From assembly GCF_900114065.1 (NCBI RefSeq), contig NZ_FORS01000003.1:124001-188000 (forward strand): a stretch of 64,000 nt of DNA, read 5' to 3'. Below are positions 7,041 through 18,059 of this stretch, in pieces. This DNA is from Stutzerimonas kunmingensis. GTDB lineage: Bacteria > Pseudomonadota > Gammaproteobacteria > Pseudomonadales > Pseudomonadaceae. Numbering within the stretch: position 1 is the stretch's first letter; each line of letters begins with the position of its first letter. The position numbers and the translations under genes were made by a program. The notes under the pieces are model-generated. The model had not been told where the DNA came from, made no database searches, and worked only from the letters and a program-made list of their open reading frames with translations.

Positions 7041-9182
7041 TTAGGCAATGGCACCGGCGCTTCGTGGCGTGCTGGCCGACAGCCGTTCCGCATTCTGGTC
7101 GTCTTCGATGGCGCGCCATTGTGTGATCAGCTCTGGCAGGTCCGGCCGCTCCGCGTGCTCCCCAAAGACGCTGCGCATTGACACCATCCGCTCCGCCTGA
7201 GCAAGCAGGCGCTGCTGTGCGCGAGACAATGCGGGGCTTTGTTCGGCTCGAACGCGTTCGCCCTGCTCCACCGCATCGGCGTAGATGGCGCGCAGTTCAA
7301 GATCCGTCTTGCCGTAGAAACGCATTACCCCCCTGCGCCTGATCTCCCAGCGGAATTCATTGAAGGAGCGCGCTTGCCAGCTTTCCAGCAGCTGCGCGGT
7401 ACTCAGGACTTGGGCATAAATGTCGCGAACCTCAGCGTCGGTGAACAGCCTGCCGTTGCGCTGCTCTACGCTGACAGTCCAGCGCAGCAGGTTGGCCAGC
7501 GCCGCTCGCGCATAGCCGCTGTCGCTCGAGTGTTGAGAACCTGCGAGCGCAACGCGCTTCGGCATATCTCCATCCAGACCGATTTCGCCGATGGTACGAG
7601 CGCAGGTCTGCTCGGCAATCATCGCGCAGCCCGGCTGCCACAGAATCGCCGTCTCGCTGCCCGCGCCGGGCTTGCGCGGCATGAAATGCCATTGCTCCCC
7701 GTGATGCTCGTAGGGATCACCTTGAAGGTTCACGATCCCCGCGAGGAGCAGCGCAATGCCGAGAGCCGGTGAGCTATACACCAAAGCTGCACCGGGGAGT
7801 GCCAGCCTCCATTCGGCATCCATCCACGGCAGTGGAAGCGCAGGTATGGGGTCGTTGTGATTGACGATACGGTGGTGCGTGAGAGAACGTGCGGCGTTGA
7901 CGAAGGCCGCGTCGCCCGCGCGTGGGGCGCCGAAGGTGTAGAGGATTACCTTAGGTTTGGTGGGCTTGCGCCGTAGCCATTCGGCCAGCAGGAGTGCAAT
8001 GGCCCCGCCTAAGCTGTGGCCACATATGATCAGCGTTTGTTCGCCGGTATAAAAGGCATTTAGGTAGCGCTCTACGAATGGCTTTGCAGCCTGAAATCCT
8101 TTGTAGAAGCCGCGGTGTGCTTGGCCTTCACCTTCTTCGTATGGCACCTGGCGGGCATCTGCGTCTCGACTGGCGTCGGCCAGAAACTCCTGCGTACCGC
8201 GGACGGAAATCAATACGATCTTGTCGTTATGGGTGATGAACGCTTGGGTGTTGGTATCTGTTTCGTTATCCGTGTCGTGCAAGAAGTGCACATCTTCGGG
8301 ATTTCGCCAGCCCTCCTGTGCTTCCTTTTCATAGCGCGCCGGATCGTAAGGCATGATTTCGAGGCGCTTCGAATAAGGCACTTCTTCACAGAGCAGATGA
8401 TAGGGGGACGCGGTGTTGAATTGTGTTGGCTGAATCCTGCGTCCTAGCTGGTTCTGAAATACGTGTCCGATGCTGCCAAGCGCTGAATAGGGTGGCGGTG
8501 CTGAAGAGTAAGGATTGGTAGAGGTGCTGAATGGGGCGTAGGCGAAGGCGCTCATGACCGCAAGGTGATAGGCATTCAGCGCGCAGAAATCAGCGCCGCG
8601 GGAAAGCAACGGACTGTAGGCACGTAGCGCCTTTATCTCGATGACATGGCGCCTGTTACAACCAAGAGCAACGCCTGGCTGGTCTGCTGCTGAGCCTGCG
8701 TTCTGTTTTAGTGCCGATGGTGTCGTCCAATTTTCGTCTGGTGTCGGAAGATGGCCTTTGCTCGCTACGAAATTGCTGACTTCGGCTCGTATGAAATAAG
8801 CACCTTCTTTTGCTGCGCGTTCTCGCGCTAGATAGGTTTGCCCATCAGTGCGTCGAGGCCCTGCGGGTGATTGTTCCGCTGCCATTTGTATAGCTGTCAG
8901 CGGCACCTTGAAAACTTCTCTAATAGAAAGCTCTTCGTACCAAGGATCAATGAAGGTCGTTGCGGGTTGCGATAGTTCGAGCACTATAATGCCAGGATGT
9001 ACATCCGTTATGTGAGCGAAACCATCGCTATCTAAAAGCCCCTCGTTAACTTGGCCTTGATTATCAAATAGCCTGTAAGGCAATCCAGCGTAAGGTGAGC
9101 CCTCTCCATGCTCATCCACAAGGCGGAAGCTAACCCAAGCGTTTTTCAAAGGGCAGCTTAGTTGCTCTGTTGTTCCGGTCAT
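7041..9182 (-). CDS. Class 3 lipase, probable type VI secretion phospholipase effector
   Basis: The 713-residue protein has an N-terminal beta module (about residues 1-85, with GSPYAGLPYRLFDNQGQVNE) resembling a cargo or carboxypeptidase-regulatory-like fold. A lipase_3 domain follows. The nucleophile elbow is ICGHSLGGAIALLLAEWLRR near residue 380-400, and a likely catalytic Asp is in VNHNDPIPALPL. The C-terminal 200 residues are helical. It is the last gene after vgrG, a DUF4123 adaptor and a lipoprotein, the usual order for a VgrG-delivered lipase and its periplasmic immunity protein. The first half is noticeably poorer in G+C than its neighbours, a sign of separate acquisition. The exact Tle family was not determined. 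Confidence 0.8.
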   Translation of the reverse strand: MTGTTEQLSCPLKNAWVSFRLVDEHGEGSPYAGLPYRLFDNQGQVNEGLLDSDGFAHITDVHPGIIVLELSQPATTFIDPWYEELSIREVFKVPLTAIQMAAEQSPAGPRRTDGQTYLARERAAKEGAYFIRAEVSNFVASKGHLPTPDENWTTPSALKQNAGSAADQPGVALGCNRRHVIEIKALRAYSPLLSRGADFCALNAYHLAVMSAFAYAPFSTSTNPYSSAPPPYSALGSIGHVFQNQLGRRIQPTQFNTASPYHLLCEEVPYSKRLEIMPYDPARYEKEAQEGWRNPEDVHFLHDTDNETDTNTQAFITHNDKIVLISVRGTQEFLADASRDADARQVPYEEGEGQAHRGFYKGFQAAKPFVERYLNAFYTGEQTLIICGHSLGGAIALLLAEWLRRKPTKPKVILYTFGAPRAGDAAFVNAARSLTHHRIVNHNDPIPALPLPWMDAEWRLALPGAALVYSSPALGIALLLAGIVNLQGDPYEHHGEQWHFMPRKPGAGSETAILWQPGCAMIAEQTCARTIGEIGLDGDMPKRVALAGSQHSSDSGYARAALANLLRWTVSVEQRNGRLFTDAEVRDIYAQVLSTAQLLESWQARSFNEFRWEIRRRGVMRFYGKTDLELRAIYADAVEQGERVRAEQSPALSRAQQRLLAQAERMVSMRSVFGEHAERPDLPELITQWRAIEDDQNAERLSASTPRSAGAIA

Positions 9183-9188
9183 CCTTGG

Positions 9189-9932
9189 TTATTCCGTGCA
9201 ATTTGGATAAATGGTGCACTCTTTGTTGTTGTTTCTGTATGTCTTAAACACTGGGGGATCTTGGCACTGCTGCCAGCCCTCCTTAGGTAGACACGGCCTC
9301 CACCCTTCGGGAAATTCTATCCAAGTATTATCCCGATAAGGTTTTTCTCTAGGACTTACCGTAAAGGTCAACATGACGGTCTGCTGGGATAGCTGTTTTC
9401 TGTTTAGTCGAGCTCCTGCTCCCTTGCAACTAAGTATTTTTGATATTTCTAGGTTTAGCCTGCTTTCTTGGAATAACCATGAGCACTCAGAGCGTATCGG
9501 TTCAGGGCGGCCAGGTAGATTGTTGTCATCCTCGGTAGTCGGTTTCGCAACTACCAGCAGTTCGCCGTTATCGTAAGTTTGTTGCCAATCCTTTTCTCCG
9601 TAACGGGCCTGGATGAATAATTTGACCCTAACCAGTTGCAGATCACAAAGGCCATCTTGATAACTAACAGGAATCTCGAACTTATACCCATGCAACACCT
9701 TTTCGTAATCTTCTTTGAAAGTCTTCACATGACCGCGGCCACTACAACTCTCGGACCCGCCGTAATGAGCTTGGGCCTTCAGTGCGAAATCGGCAGGTAG
9801 CTCGCCTTGCAATGTGAAGGTGTCGGCGCCGACCGAGCCAAGCGTGCTGCAACCGCTGAGCAGTAGGCCCAGCAGCGCAGGCCATGCGCGAGCAAGCAGG
9901 AAGCGGCTATGGAAAAAGGTGTGAGCAGTCAT
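9189..9932 (-). CDS. Lipoprotein, probable immunity protein to the adjacent lipase effector
   Basis: The 247-residue protein has a signal peptide ending in a lipobox, LLGLLLSGCSTLG (Cys near residue 28), so it should be lipid-anchored in the periplasm. The mature part holds several cysteines (SESCSGRG, DGLCDLQL, SECSWLF, LSCKG, RPCLPK, QQCQDP, ECTIYPNC), probably disulphide-bonded. No named domain is recognised. It lies between the DUF4123 adaptor and the lipase, 6 bases before the lipase start. Periplasmic lipoproteins in this place commonly neutralise lipase effectors. Base composition is AT-rich for this genome. Confidence 0.65.
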   Translation of the reverse strand: MTAHTFFHSRFLLARAWPALLGLLLSGCSTLGSVGADTFTLQGELPADFALKAQAHYGGSESCSGRGHVKTFKEDYEKVLHGYKFEIPVSYQDGLCDLQLVRVKLFIQARYGEKDWQQTYDNGELLVVAKPTTEDDNNLPGRPEPIRSECSWLFQESRLNLEISKILSCKGAGARLNRKQLSQQTVMLTFTVSPREKPYRDNTWIEFPEGWRPCLPKEGWQQCQDPPVFKTYRNNNKECTIYPNCTE

Positions 9933-9942
9933 CTGTTCGATC

Positions 9943-10782
9943 TCATGCGGAAAGGCTTGAAGTCAGCGCTGAACTGACTCGCGAATAGTGGGCTTCCGGT
10001 GTTTCCCTTGCGGTCGGTCGCCAGGCCGGGTGATCGGCCAGTTCGGGGTCGAGCTGGTAGCGGAGCAGAAAGTGCAGTTGCGGCTCGCCGTGCCAGTGCC
10101 ATTCCTTCGCTTTGTCGAGTTGATGGTCCAGCCAGTCACTCACCACCTGGGTTTCGGCGAGCCGAGTGGTCTCCTGCGTGTGGGTCTGCCATAGCCACAA
10201 CTCGAGGTTGTGGTGTGCTACGGCACGTTGTACCTGCTCTGGCTCTGGGATGGACAACCAAGGTTTTTCGAAGGGCTCGCGGTACTCTCCTGGCAGCTCG
10301 TTATCGAACCATTGCCAGTCCTGACCATCCCAGCAGAGCGCGCTGGTCATTGGGCCAAGCAGCAGAGGACGTTGTGACGCGTCCAGTTCGCCGAGGTGAC
10401 GCGCGATGATGCGGTTGTCTTGGAATCGATAAAGCGAACGCTGTCCTTGTTCGTCGGCAAAGATGCGAGCTTGCCAGTGCTGAGTGAGCGCAGCCATGTC
10501 GGCGTGGTCGACGCTGGCGAGCCAGCCCCAGTTCTGCTCCGGTGCATCGGTCAGCGAACGTAGCTGCGTGAAATTCAGCTCGTTCAGCAATATCAGCCAA
10601 GGAGCGGCGCCGGCCATCTCGTCGACCTCGGTACCCTGATAAAGATTGGCGTAGCTGTGCACCAGATCCGTTGAGAACAGGCTAGGCAGCGGAGTCGGTT
10701 CTGCAAGGCTGTCGATAACGAGCAGCAGCGGTCGGCCTTTGGTTTGTTGCTCGCTGAGCCAGTGTTCGACCCTGTCGTTCAT
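9943..10782 (-). CDS. DUF4123 VgrG effector-loading adaptor (Tap/TEC family)
   Basis: The 279-residue cytoplasmic protein shows the DUF4123 pattern: LLLVIDSLAEPTPLPSLF at residues about 18-36, then GAAPWLILLN, GWLASVDHADMAALTQHWQA and GQRSLYRFQDNRIIARHL. DUF4123 chaperones bind a specific effector and load it on a VgrG tip. Its start overlaps the vgrG stop by 4 bases, and the lipoprotein and lipase genes follow, so it probably loads the class 3 lipase. Confidence 0.85.
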   Translation of the reverse strand: MNDRVEHWLSEQQTKGRPLLLVIDSLAEPTPLPSLFSTDLVHSYANLYQGTEVDEMAGAAPWLILLNELNFTQLRSLTDAPEQNWGWLASVDHADMAALTQHWQARIFADEQGQRSLYRFQDNRIIARHLGELDASQRPLLLGPMTSALCWDGQDWQWFDNELPGEYREPFEKPWLSIPEPEQVQRAVAHHNLELWLWQTHTQETTRLAETQVVSDWLDHQLDKAKEWHWHGEPQLHFLLRYQLDPELADHPAWRPTARETPEAHYSRVSSALTSSLSA

Positions 10783-12914
10783 CGGCCGCCTCCAACTTCA
10801 CACATCCCCGCCCGGCACGCTTCGCAGATCGGGCAACGGCTGGCGGCAATTTGCCGGGCCTTGCGCGCCAGCTGCAGTTGGGTATTGGCCAGCGCGAGCT
10901 TGGGCTTGGCGCCGGCCTTGTCTTGGTCGGCTGCCCAGGGAATCCGAGGAGAGATGACGTTCACGCCTGAACCTGTGCCAGCCGAGCCGCCAGAGTTCAT
11001 CTTGATGGTCGCGCCGCTCAGCGTCACCCCGCTGGGGTCGAGCTTGAGAAAACTGCCGCCGCCGGAGGCGGTGAGTTCCATGCCTGCGTCGATGACGACC
11101 TTGCTGCCGGCGTAGTAGTGGATTTCATTGCCCGCCTCGATGAATTGCCCAGTGCCGATCTTCAGGTGTTGGCTGTTACCCACGGTGAGGTGGTCGTTGG
11201 CGCGGATTTCGGTCTTGCGGTCGGCCTGGGTGGTGCGGTGTTCTTCGGCGCGGAATTCGCTGTAGCTGTTGGCCTCGACGGTGTCGTGGCGCTCGTGGCC
11301 GACGCGGATCTTCTGGTCGTGCTCGATGTTCTCGTCCCAGTCGCGCTGGGCGTGAATGTAGATCTGCTCGGCGCCCTTGCGGTCTTCGATGCGCAGTTCG
11401 TTGTAGCCGCCACCGCCTGGGGAACTCAGGGTCTTGAACACCGTGCGGGTCTTGTTCGCCGGCAGGTCGTAGGGGACCTGGTGTTCCTTGTGGTACAGGC
11501 AACCGGTCACCAGCGGCTGGTCGGGGTCGCCTTCGAGGAAGGTGACCAGCACTTCCATGCCGACCCTCGGAATGGCAATGCCGCCATAGCGGTCGCCGGC
11601 CCAGCTGGAGGAGACGCGCAGCCAGCAGCTGGTCTTGTCATCGGCCAGGCCTTCACGATCCCAGTGAAATTGAACGCGCACGCGGCCGTATTCATCGCAG
11701 TGGATTTCTTCGCCCGCCGGCCCGGTAACTACGGCGGTCTGGCTGCCGAGCACCTTCGGCTTCGGATGCCTCAGAGCCGGGCGAAAGGGGATGTCCCAGG
11801 GGGTGGCGGTGAAGTGGTTGCGGTAGCCCTGATGGAAGCCGGAGCTGGTAAGAGCCCCCTCACCCCTGGCCTCTCCCCATAGGGGAGAGGGGGCCAGTCC
11901 GTGGTGAGCTGGGACATTGGTAATTGATTCCTCCAGTACCTGTGGCTGCTTACCTTCATGCAGTACCTCGGTCAGCAGCCAGAGCTGGTTCCAGTCGCTG
12001 CGCGGGTGTTCGCCGAGCGGGAGGAAGTGCCCGCTCGCCAGTTGCGGCTGGTCGCTTTCGCCTTCGGCCAGTTCGTAGTCGTGGCGGTGGCGCTCCAGGG
12101 CGCGTTGCGACAGGTGCTTGCCGCGGGCGCGCTCGGTGAAGCGGCCGGGGTAATCGTAGTCTTCAAGGTCGGGCTGGAAGTCGCTGTGGAATGCGGCCTC
12201 CATGGTCAGACGTGGCTTCTCGAAATCGTAATCGCGGCGCGTGACCCGGCTGGTACGGGTTTCCAGGCGCAGGCCGAAGCGTTTGATCACCGGCTGGTCG
12301 GCGACCAGACCGCTGTCCTGCTGATAGGCGGTGGCAGCGAGCCTGGGGAAGACGGTCTGGTCATCGCCGAAGACCAGGGCATGATCGGCCGCGCTGTGCT
12401 GGAAGTGATAGTGAATGCCCTCTTCCTCGCACAGGCGCTGGATGAAGTGCAGGTCGGTTTCGTCGTACTGCACGCAATATTCGCGCGGCGGGTAGATCAC
12501 CGGGCCGAGCTGGAAACGGTACGCATCGGCCTGGATGCCGTGTTCCTCAAGCACCTGGGCGACGATCTGCGGCACGCTCAGGTGCTGGAAGATGCGCTGG
12601 TTGGTGCGATGGGCGAGGTAGGCCAGCTGCGGCACGAGCGTCAGTCGATAGCGGGTCAGGCGCTGGCCGGATTCACCCTGGGCGGCCTGATGCACCAGTC
12701 CATGAATGCCGCTGCCGTCCGGCGCGAAGGAAAGGAAGGCCGGGCGATGCAGCAGGCGTTCCAGATCCAGATCGGGGTGCTCGCTGACCAGTTCCAGGTC
12801 GAAGCGATAGGGCTGGCTGATGGCCTCGCGGCCCTGGAATTCGAGCACCTTGAAGTCGTGCTCGATGCCTTCGAGGGAAAGCGTGAAGTGGGCCTGGTTG
12901 GCGGGGTTGAACAT
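10779..12914 (-). CDS. vgrG: Type VI secretion spike protein VgrG (TssI)
   Basis: The 711-residue protein has the gp27/gp5-like VgrG core (residues about 1-560), starting HFTLSLEGIEHDFKVLEFQG and including FHWDREGLADDKTSCWLRVS and GDRYGGIAIPRVGMEVLVTF. A gp5-type repeat beta-helix and a DUF2345-like end follow (SGGGSFLKLDPSGVTLSG). The extreme C terminus is Cys-rich (CPICEACRAGMC). It forms the membrane-piercing trimer that carries PAAR and effectors. Residues about 339-353 (APSPLWGEARGEG) are encoded by an inserted dispersed repeat and interrupt the usual sequence. It lies 15 bases after the sigma-54 activator and is coupled to the DUF4123 gene. Confidence 0.93.
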   Translation of the reverse strand: MFNPANQAHFTLSLEGIEHDFKVLEFQGREAISQPYRFDLELVSEHPDLDLERLLHRPAFLSFAPDGSGIHGLVHQAAQGESGQRLTRYRLTLVPQLAYLAHRTNQRIFQHLSVPQIVAQVLEEHGIQADAYRFQLGPVIYPPREYCVQYDETDLHFIQRLCEEEGIHYHFQHSAADHALVFGDDQTVFPRLAATAYQQDSGLVADQPVIKRFGLRLETRTSRVTRRDYDFEKPRLTMEAAFHSDFQPDLEDYDYPGRFTERARGKHLSQRALERHRHDYELAEGESDQPQLASGHFLPLGEHPRSDWNQLWLLTEVLHEGKQPQVLEESITNVPAHHGLAPSPLWGEARGEGALTSSGFHQGYRNHFTATPWDIPFRPALRHPKPKVLGSQTAVVTGPAGEEIHCDEYGRVRVQFHWDREGLADDKTSCWLRVSSSWAGDRYGGIAIPRVGMEVLVTFLEGDPDQPLVTGCLYHKEHQVPYDLPANKTRTVFKTLSSPGGGGYNELRIEDRKGAEQIYIHAQRDWDENIEHDQKIRVGHERHDTVEANSYSEFRAEEHRTTQADRKTEIRANDHLTVGNSQHLKIGTGQFIEAGNEIHYYAGSKVVIDAGMELTASGGGSFLKLDPSGVTLSGATIKMNSGGSAGTGSGVNVISPRIPWAADQDKAGAKPKLALANTQLQLARKARQIAASRCPICEACRAGMCEVGGGR
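11853..11896. repeat. Dispersed palindromic repeat inserted in frame in vgrG
   Basis: The forward text CCCCTCACCCCTGGCCTCTC is followed by CCCATAGGGGAGAGGGGGCC. CCTCTCCCC and GGGGAGAGG form a perfect palindrome around ATA. From memory this CTCACCCC...CTCTCCC-GGGAGAGGG type is a widespread proteobacterial intergenic repeat. Here it lies inside the vgrG reading frame and keeps it open, adding SPLWGEARGEG-type residues. Confidence 0.7.
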
Positions 12915-12929
12915 GGCGTCTTTCCTTCC

Positions 12930-14448
<1,519 letters not shown>

Positions 14449-14462
<14 letters not shown>

Positions 14463-17046
14463 AAACTAGGGCACCCTCGCCATCCAGCGTGGCATGCACC
14501 CGCTGCAGCGGCTCGCCACTGGCCATGGCATCGAGCAGGCGGTCCACCACCAGCGGTTGCACGTGCTGCTCGATCAGATGGTCGATCAGGCGCGCACCGC
14601 TGTCGCTGTCGCCGCAGCGCTCGGAGAGGTGCGTGACCAGCGCCGGGCAATGGCTGAACTGCAGCTGGCGACGCTGCAGCCGCTCACCGAAGCGTGCCAG
14701 CTTGAGCGCAACCAGCTCATCGAGCACCTCACCAGCGATCGGGTAATAGGGCACCACGCGCATGCGCCCGAGCAGGGCCGGCTTGAAGTGCTGCGACAGC
14801 TGCGGACGGATGGCCAGTTCCAGATCCTCGGCCGCCGGCCGCTGCCCGGCACTGCAGAAACTGGCGATGCGCTCGCTGGCAAGGTTGCTGGTCATGAGGA
14901 TCAGGGTGTTGCGGAAGTTGATCTCGCGGCCCTCGCCGTCATTCGCCACGCCCTTGTCGAAGATCTGGTAGAAGACGTTCATCACATCCGGGTCGGCCTT
15001 CTCCACCTCGTCGAGCAGGATCACCGAGTAGGGTTTCTGCCGTACCGCTTCGGTGAGCATGCCGCCTTCGCCGTAGCCGACATAACCCGGAGGCGCGCCG
15101 ATCAGGCGGGAAACGCTGTGCTTCTCCTGGAACTCGGACATGTTGATCACGGTGAGGAAGCGCTCGCCGCCGTACAGCAAGTCGGCCAGGGCCAAGGCAG
15201 TTTCGGTCTTGCCGACGCCGCTGGGGCCGACCAGCAGGAACACGCCCACCGGAGCGTCGGGTTTGTTCAGCCCGGCCGCTGCCGCACGCATGGCACGATC
15301 CAGCGCCTCCACGGCCTGCTCCTGCCCGCGCACCCGGGCGCGCAGATCGGCGGCGAAGTTGGCGACCTGTGTGCTGTGCTCCCGGGCCAGCTGCGCCAGG
15401 GGCACGCCGGTCCAGTGGCTGATCACCTCCGCCACCAGGCGCGGGCAGACCTCATGGCTGACCAGTCGCTGCTCGGCCTGGGCTGCCGCAAGTGCGGTCT
15501 GCACGGCGCGCAGCTCGGCCTCCAGTTCATCGAGCGATGTGGCCACGCCGCCCTCGTTCGCATCGCTGCGTGCTTCGGCCGTGCGTTTGCGCAGGTCGAG
15601 CAGGCGCTCAGCGAGCTGGCGCTGCCTGGTCCAGCGGGATTCGAGCAGCTCGATCTCGCCCCCCGCCACGATCAGGCGTTGCTCCAGCTGTTCCAGCGCA
15701 GCCGTGTCGACCGGCAGGCCGGCGGCCAGATCGCGGCGCATGGCTTCACGCTGACGCTCGCCTTCGGCGATTTCGCCACGCAGACGTTCCAGCGCCTCGG
15801 GCGCGGCGGCGAGACTGATGCGCACCCGCGCGCAGGCGGTATCCAGCACATCGACGGCCTTGTCCGGCAGCTGCCGGCCGGCCAGGTAGCGTGCCGACAG
15901 CTCGGCGGCGGCCGTGACCGCATCGTCGCGCAGGTAGATGCCGTGGCTCTTTTCATAGACCGGCGCCAACCCGCGCAGGATGGTGACGGCTTCCGGAACG
16001 CTCGGCTCGTGCAGTTGCACCGGCTGGAAGCGCCGGGCCAGCGCCGGGTCCTTCTCGAAGTATTTCTTGTATTCGCTCCAGGTCGTCGCCGCGATGGTGC
16101 GCAGCTCGCCGCGTGCCAGGGCCGGCTTGAGCAGGTTGGCCGCATCGCCACTGCCGGCCTGGCCACCGGCGCCGATCAGCGTGTGCGCCTCATCGATGAA
16201 CAGGATGATCGGCTTGGGCGAGCCTTTCACCTCGTCGATCACGCCCTGCAGACGGCGTTCGAATTCGCCCTTCACGCTGGCGCCGGCCTGCAGCAGGCCG
16301 AGGTCGAGGCACAGCAGCTCGACGCCCTTGAGTGCCGCCGGCACTTCGCCGGCGGCGATGCGCAGTGCCAGGCCTTCGACGATGGCAGTCTTGCCGACCC
16401 CGGCCTCGCCGACCACGATCGGATTGTTCTTCCGCCGCCGGGCAAGGATGTCGATCATCTGGCGGATCGCCGAGTCGCGGCAGAGCACCGGATCGAGCTT
16501 GCCGTCGCGGGCCTGCTGGGTGAAATTGTGGGTAAAGCGCGCCAGGTTGGATTCGCCACTGGCTGCCGGCTTGCCGTTCGCGGCCTGCGGCTGCTGGCTG
16601 ATGGCGAAGTCGCGCAGGCGCTCGGCATCCAGCCGGGCCAGCAATGGCTGGTAGTGGCTGCCGGCATAGCGCAGCGGATTGCGCAGCAGCGCGAGAATCA
16701 GCGCGGCCTGGTCGATCTGGCTCTGGCCGAGTTCCAGGCTGGCCACCAGCAGGGCATCCTGCAGCCATTGCACCAGCTCGGTGGAAAACACCGGGTTGCG
16801 CGACTCGCTGTGCTCGCCTCGTGGTTGCAGCGCCTGCGCCAGTGCGCCGGCGTCCACTTCGGCATCCAGCAAGGCTCGCTTGAGCAATCCATCGGGACGC
16901 TCTAGCAGGCCGAGCAGCAGGTCCTCGACGAGAACCTTGTTGCCGCCACGTACCACGCAGCGTTCGGCGGCGCCTTCCAGATCGCGCTTGGTTTCGGCGT
17001 CCAGCGCCTGTACCAGCTGTTGCAGATCGACATTGATCATTTTCAT
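14449..17046 (-). CDS. clpV: T6SS sheath-disassembly ATPase ClpV (TssH)
   Basis: The 865-residue protein has a Clp N-terminal domain (residues about 10-150), a first AAA+ domain with GEAGVGKTAIVEGLALRI (near 220), a coiled-coil middle domain (about 400-510) and a second AAA+ domain with GPSGVGKTETALALADLL (near 610). The C-terminal Clp D2-small domain follows. ClpV pulls the contracted TssB/TssC sheath apart for reuse. Length and order match the family. It begins 5 bases after the tssG stop, so it belongs to the same transcript. Confidence 0.95.
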
Positions 17047-17051
17047 CTTCC

Positions 17052-18059
17052 TTAATGGGTCTGGCTGCCGAGAGTGACCAAGCCGTCGGCGCGTTCGCGT
17101 CCGAGCCAGCTGGTCCAGCCGAGGCGGCAGTTGTTGTCAGCGCCGATGCGCAGTTCGCGGATCTCGTCCGGGCGAAGCTCCAGGCGCAGGTCGTAATCGA
17201 GCGGATCGCGCAGGGTGAAGCGCACCAGCGCACAGAGCGGCTGGTAGCCGCTGCCGATGGGCAGGAATTCGTGGAAGCGATTCCAGTCCAGCTGGCGGAT
17301 ATGGATGCGGAACTTGCCGCCGCGGTCGCGGACCCGCTCGCCGAGCACCAGGCTCTCGCCCAGCTGGCTGTTGGCCTGGCCGAGGCGGTTGCGTTGTTCG
17401 CCGAGGATTTCCACCTGGCGCTCCAGGCATTGTTCGATGTTCAGCTCGGCGTGCTTGAAGTAGTAGCGCAGCACCGATTCGATCAATGCCGCCGAGTGCG
17501 CGCGCAGGCTGAGCAGGCCGAGATAGGGCAGCAGGCGCTTCCAGTTCAGCTCTGGCGCGTTGCGGATGGCCTCGCCGCTGAGCCCGACCAGGGCGAACAG
17601 CTGCTCCGAGAAGGGGTCATGGGCGCCGCTGGTGAAGCGGGCGCGGTAGCGGTATTTCTGCCAGATCGGCAGCAGCAGGCGCTGCAGGCGATTGTTGAAC
17701 AGGTCGAGAAAGTCGCGGGTCGGGTTGCCGTCCTCGCTGTCGCCAAGTGCCTGTTCACCGTAGAAGGCTGGTAGCGGCGAGCCGGCGCCGAACAGGCTGA
17801 CCAGGTTGATGCGCAGGCGCGCGCGCCACTCGCTATGCTCCTGGAAGAACTGCACCTGCTCGATATCGCTGCCGGGAAAGCCCAGGCTCGGGTTGGCCTG
17901 GAACTCCAGGCGCTCGTAGAGCGACTCTTCGTCCAGGCCAGGGTTGAGCTGGCGCAGGCGATCGAGCACCAGCAGCACGCCCTGGAACAGGCTGTACTCG
18001 CGAATGCCGCGGTTGAGCGGTTTCAGAGCAGCGTTTGCTGACCCATGCGCGGCGTCCAT
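17052..18059 (-). CDS. tssG: T6SS baseplate protein TssG
   Basis: The 335-residue protein fits the TssG/VasB (DUF1305) family, with the segments LRQLNPGLDEESLYERLEFQ, FQEHSEWRARLRINLVSLFG and GAGSPLPAFYGEQAL near residues 35-110. Together with TssF, TssE and TssK it builds the baseplate wedges. Its start overlaps the tssF end by 37 bases, suggesting coupled synthesis of the TssF-TssG heteromer. Confidence 0.93.
   Translation of the reverse strand: MDAAHGSANAALKPLNRGIREYSLFQGVLLVLDRLRQLNPGLDEESLYERLEFQANPSLGFPGSDIEQVQFFQEHSEWRARLRINLVSLFGAGSPLPAFYGEQALGDSEDGNPTRDFLDLFNNRLQRLLLPIWQKYRYRARFTSGAHDPFSEQLFALVGLSGEAIRNAPELNWKRLLPYLGLLSLRAHSAALIESVLRYYFKHAELNIEQCLERQVEILGEQRNRLGQANSQLGESLVLGERVRDRGGKFRIHIRQLDWNRFHEFLPIGSGYQPLCALVRFTLRDPLDYDLRLELRPDEIRELRIGADNNCRLGWTSWLGRERADGLVTLGSQTH

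Noticed and set aside
14494..16905. 803-codon frame antisense to clpV
   Set aside because: No domain or motif is present; the opposite strand encodes full ClpV with both Walker motifs, so this is a shadow.
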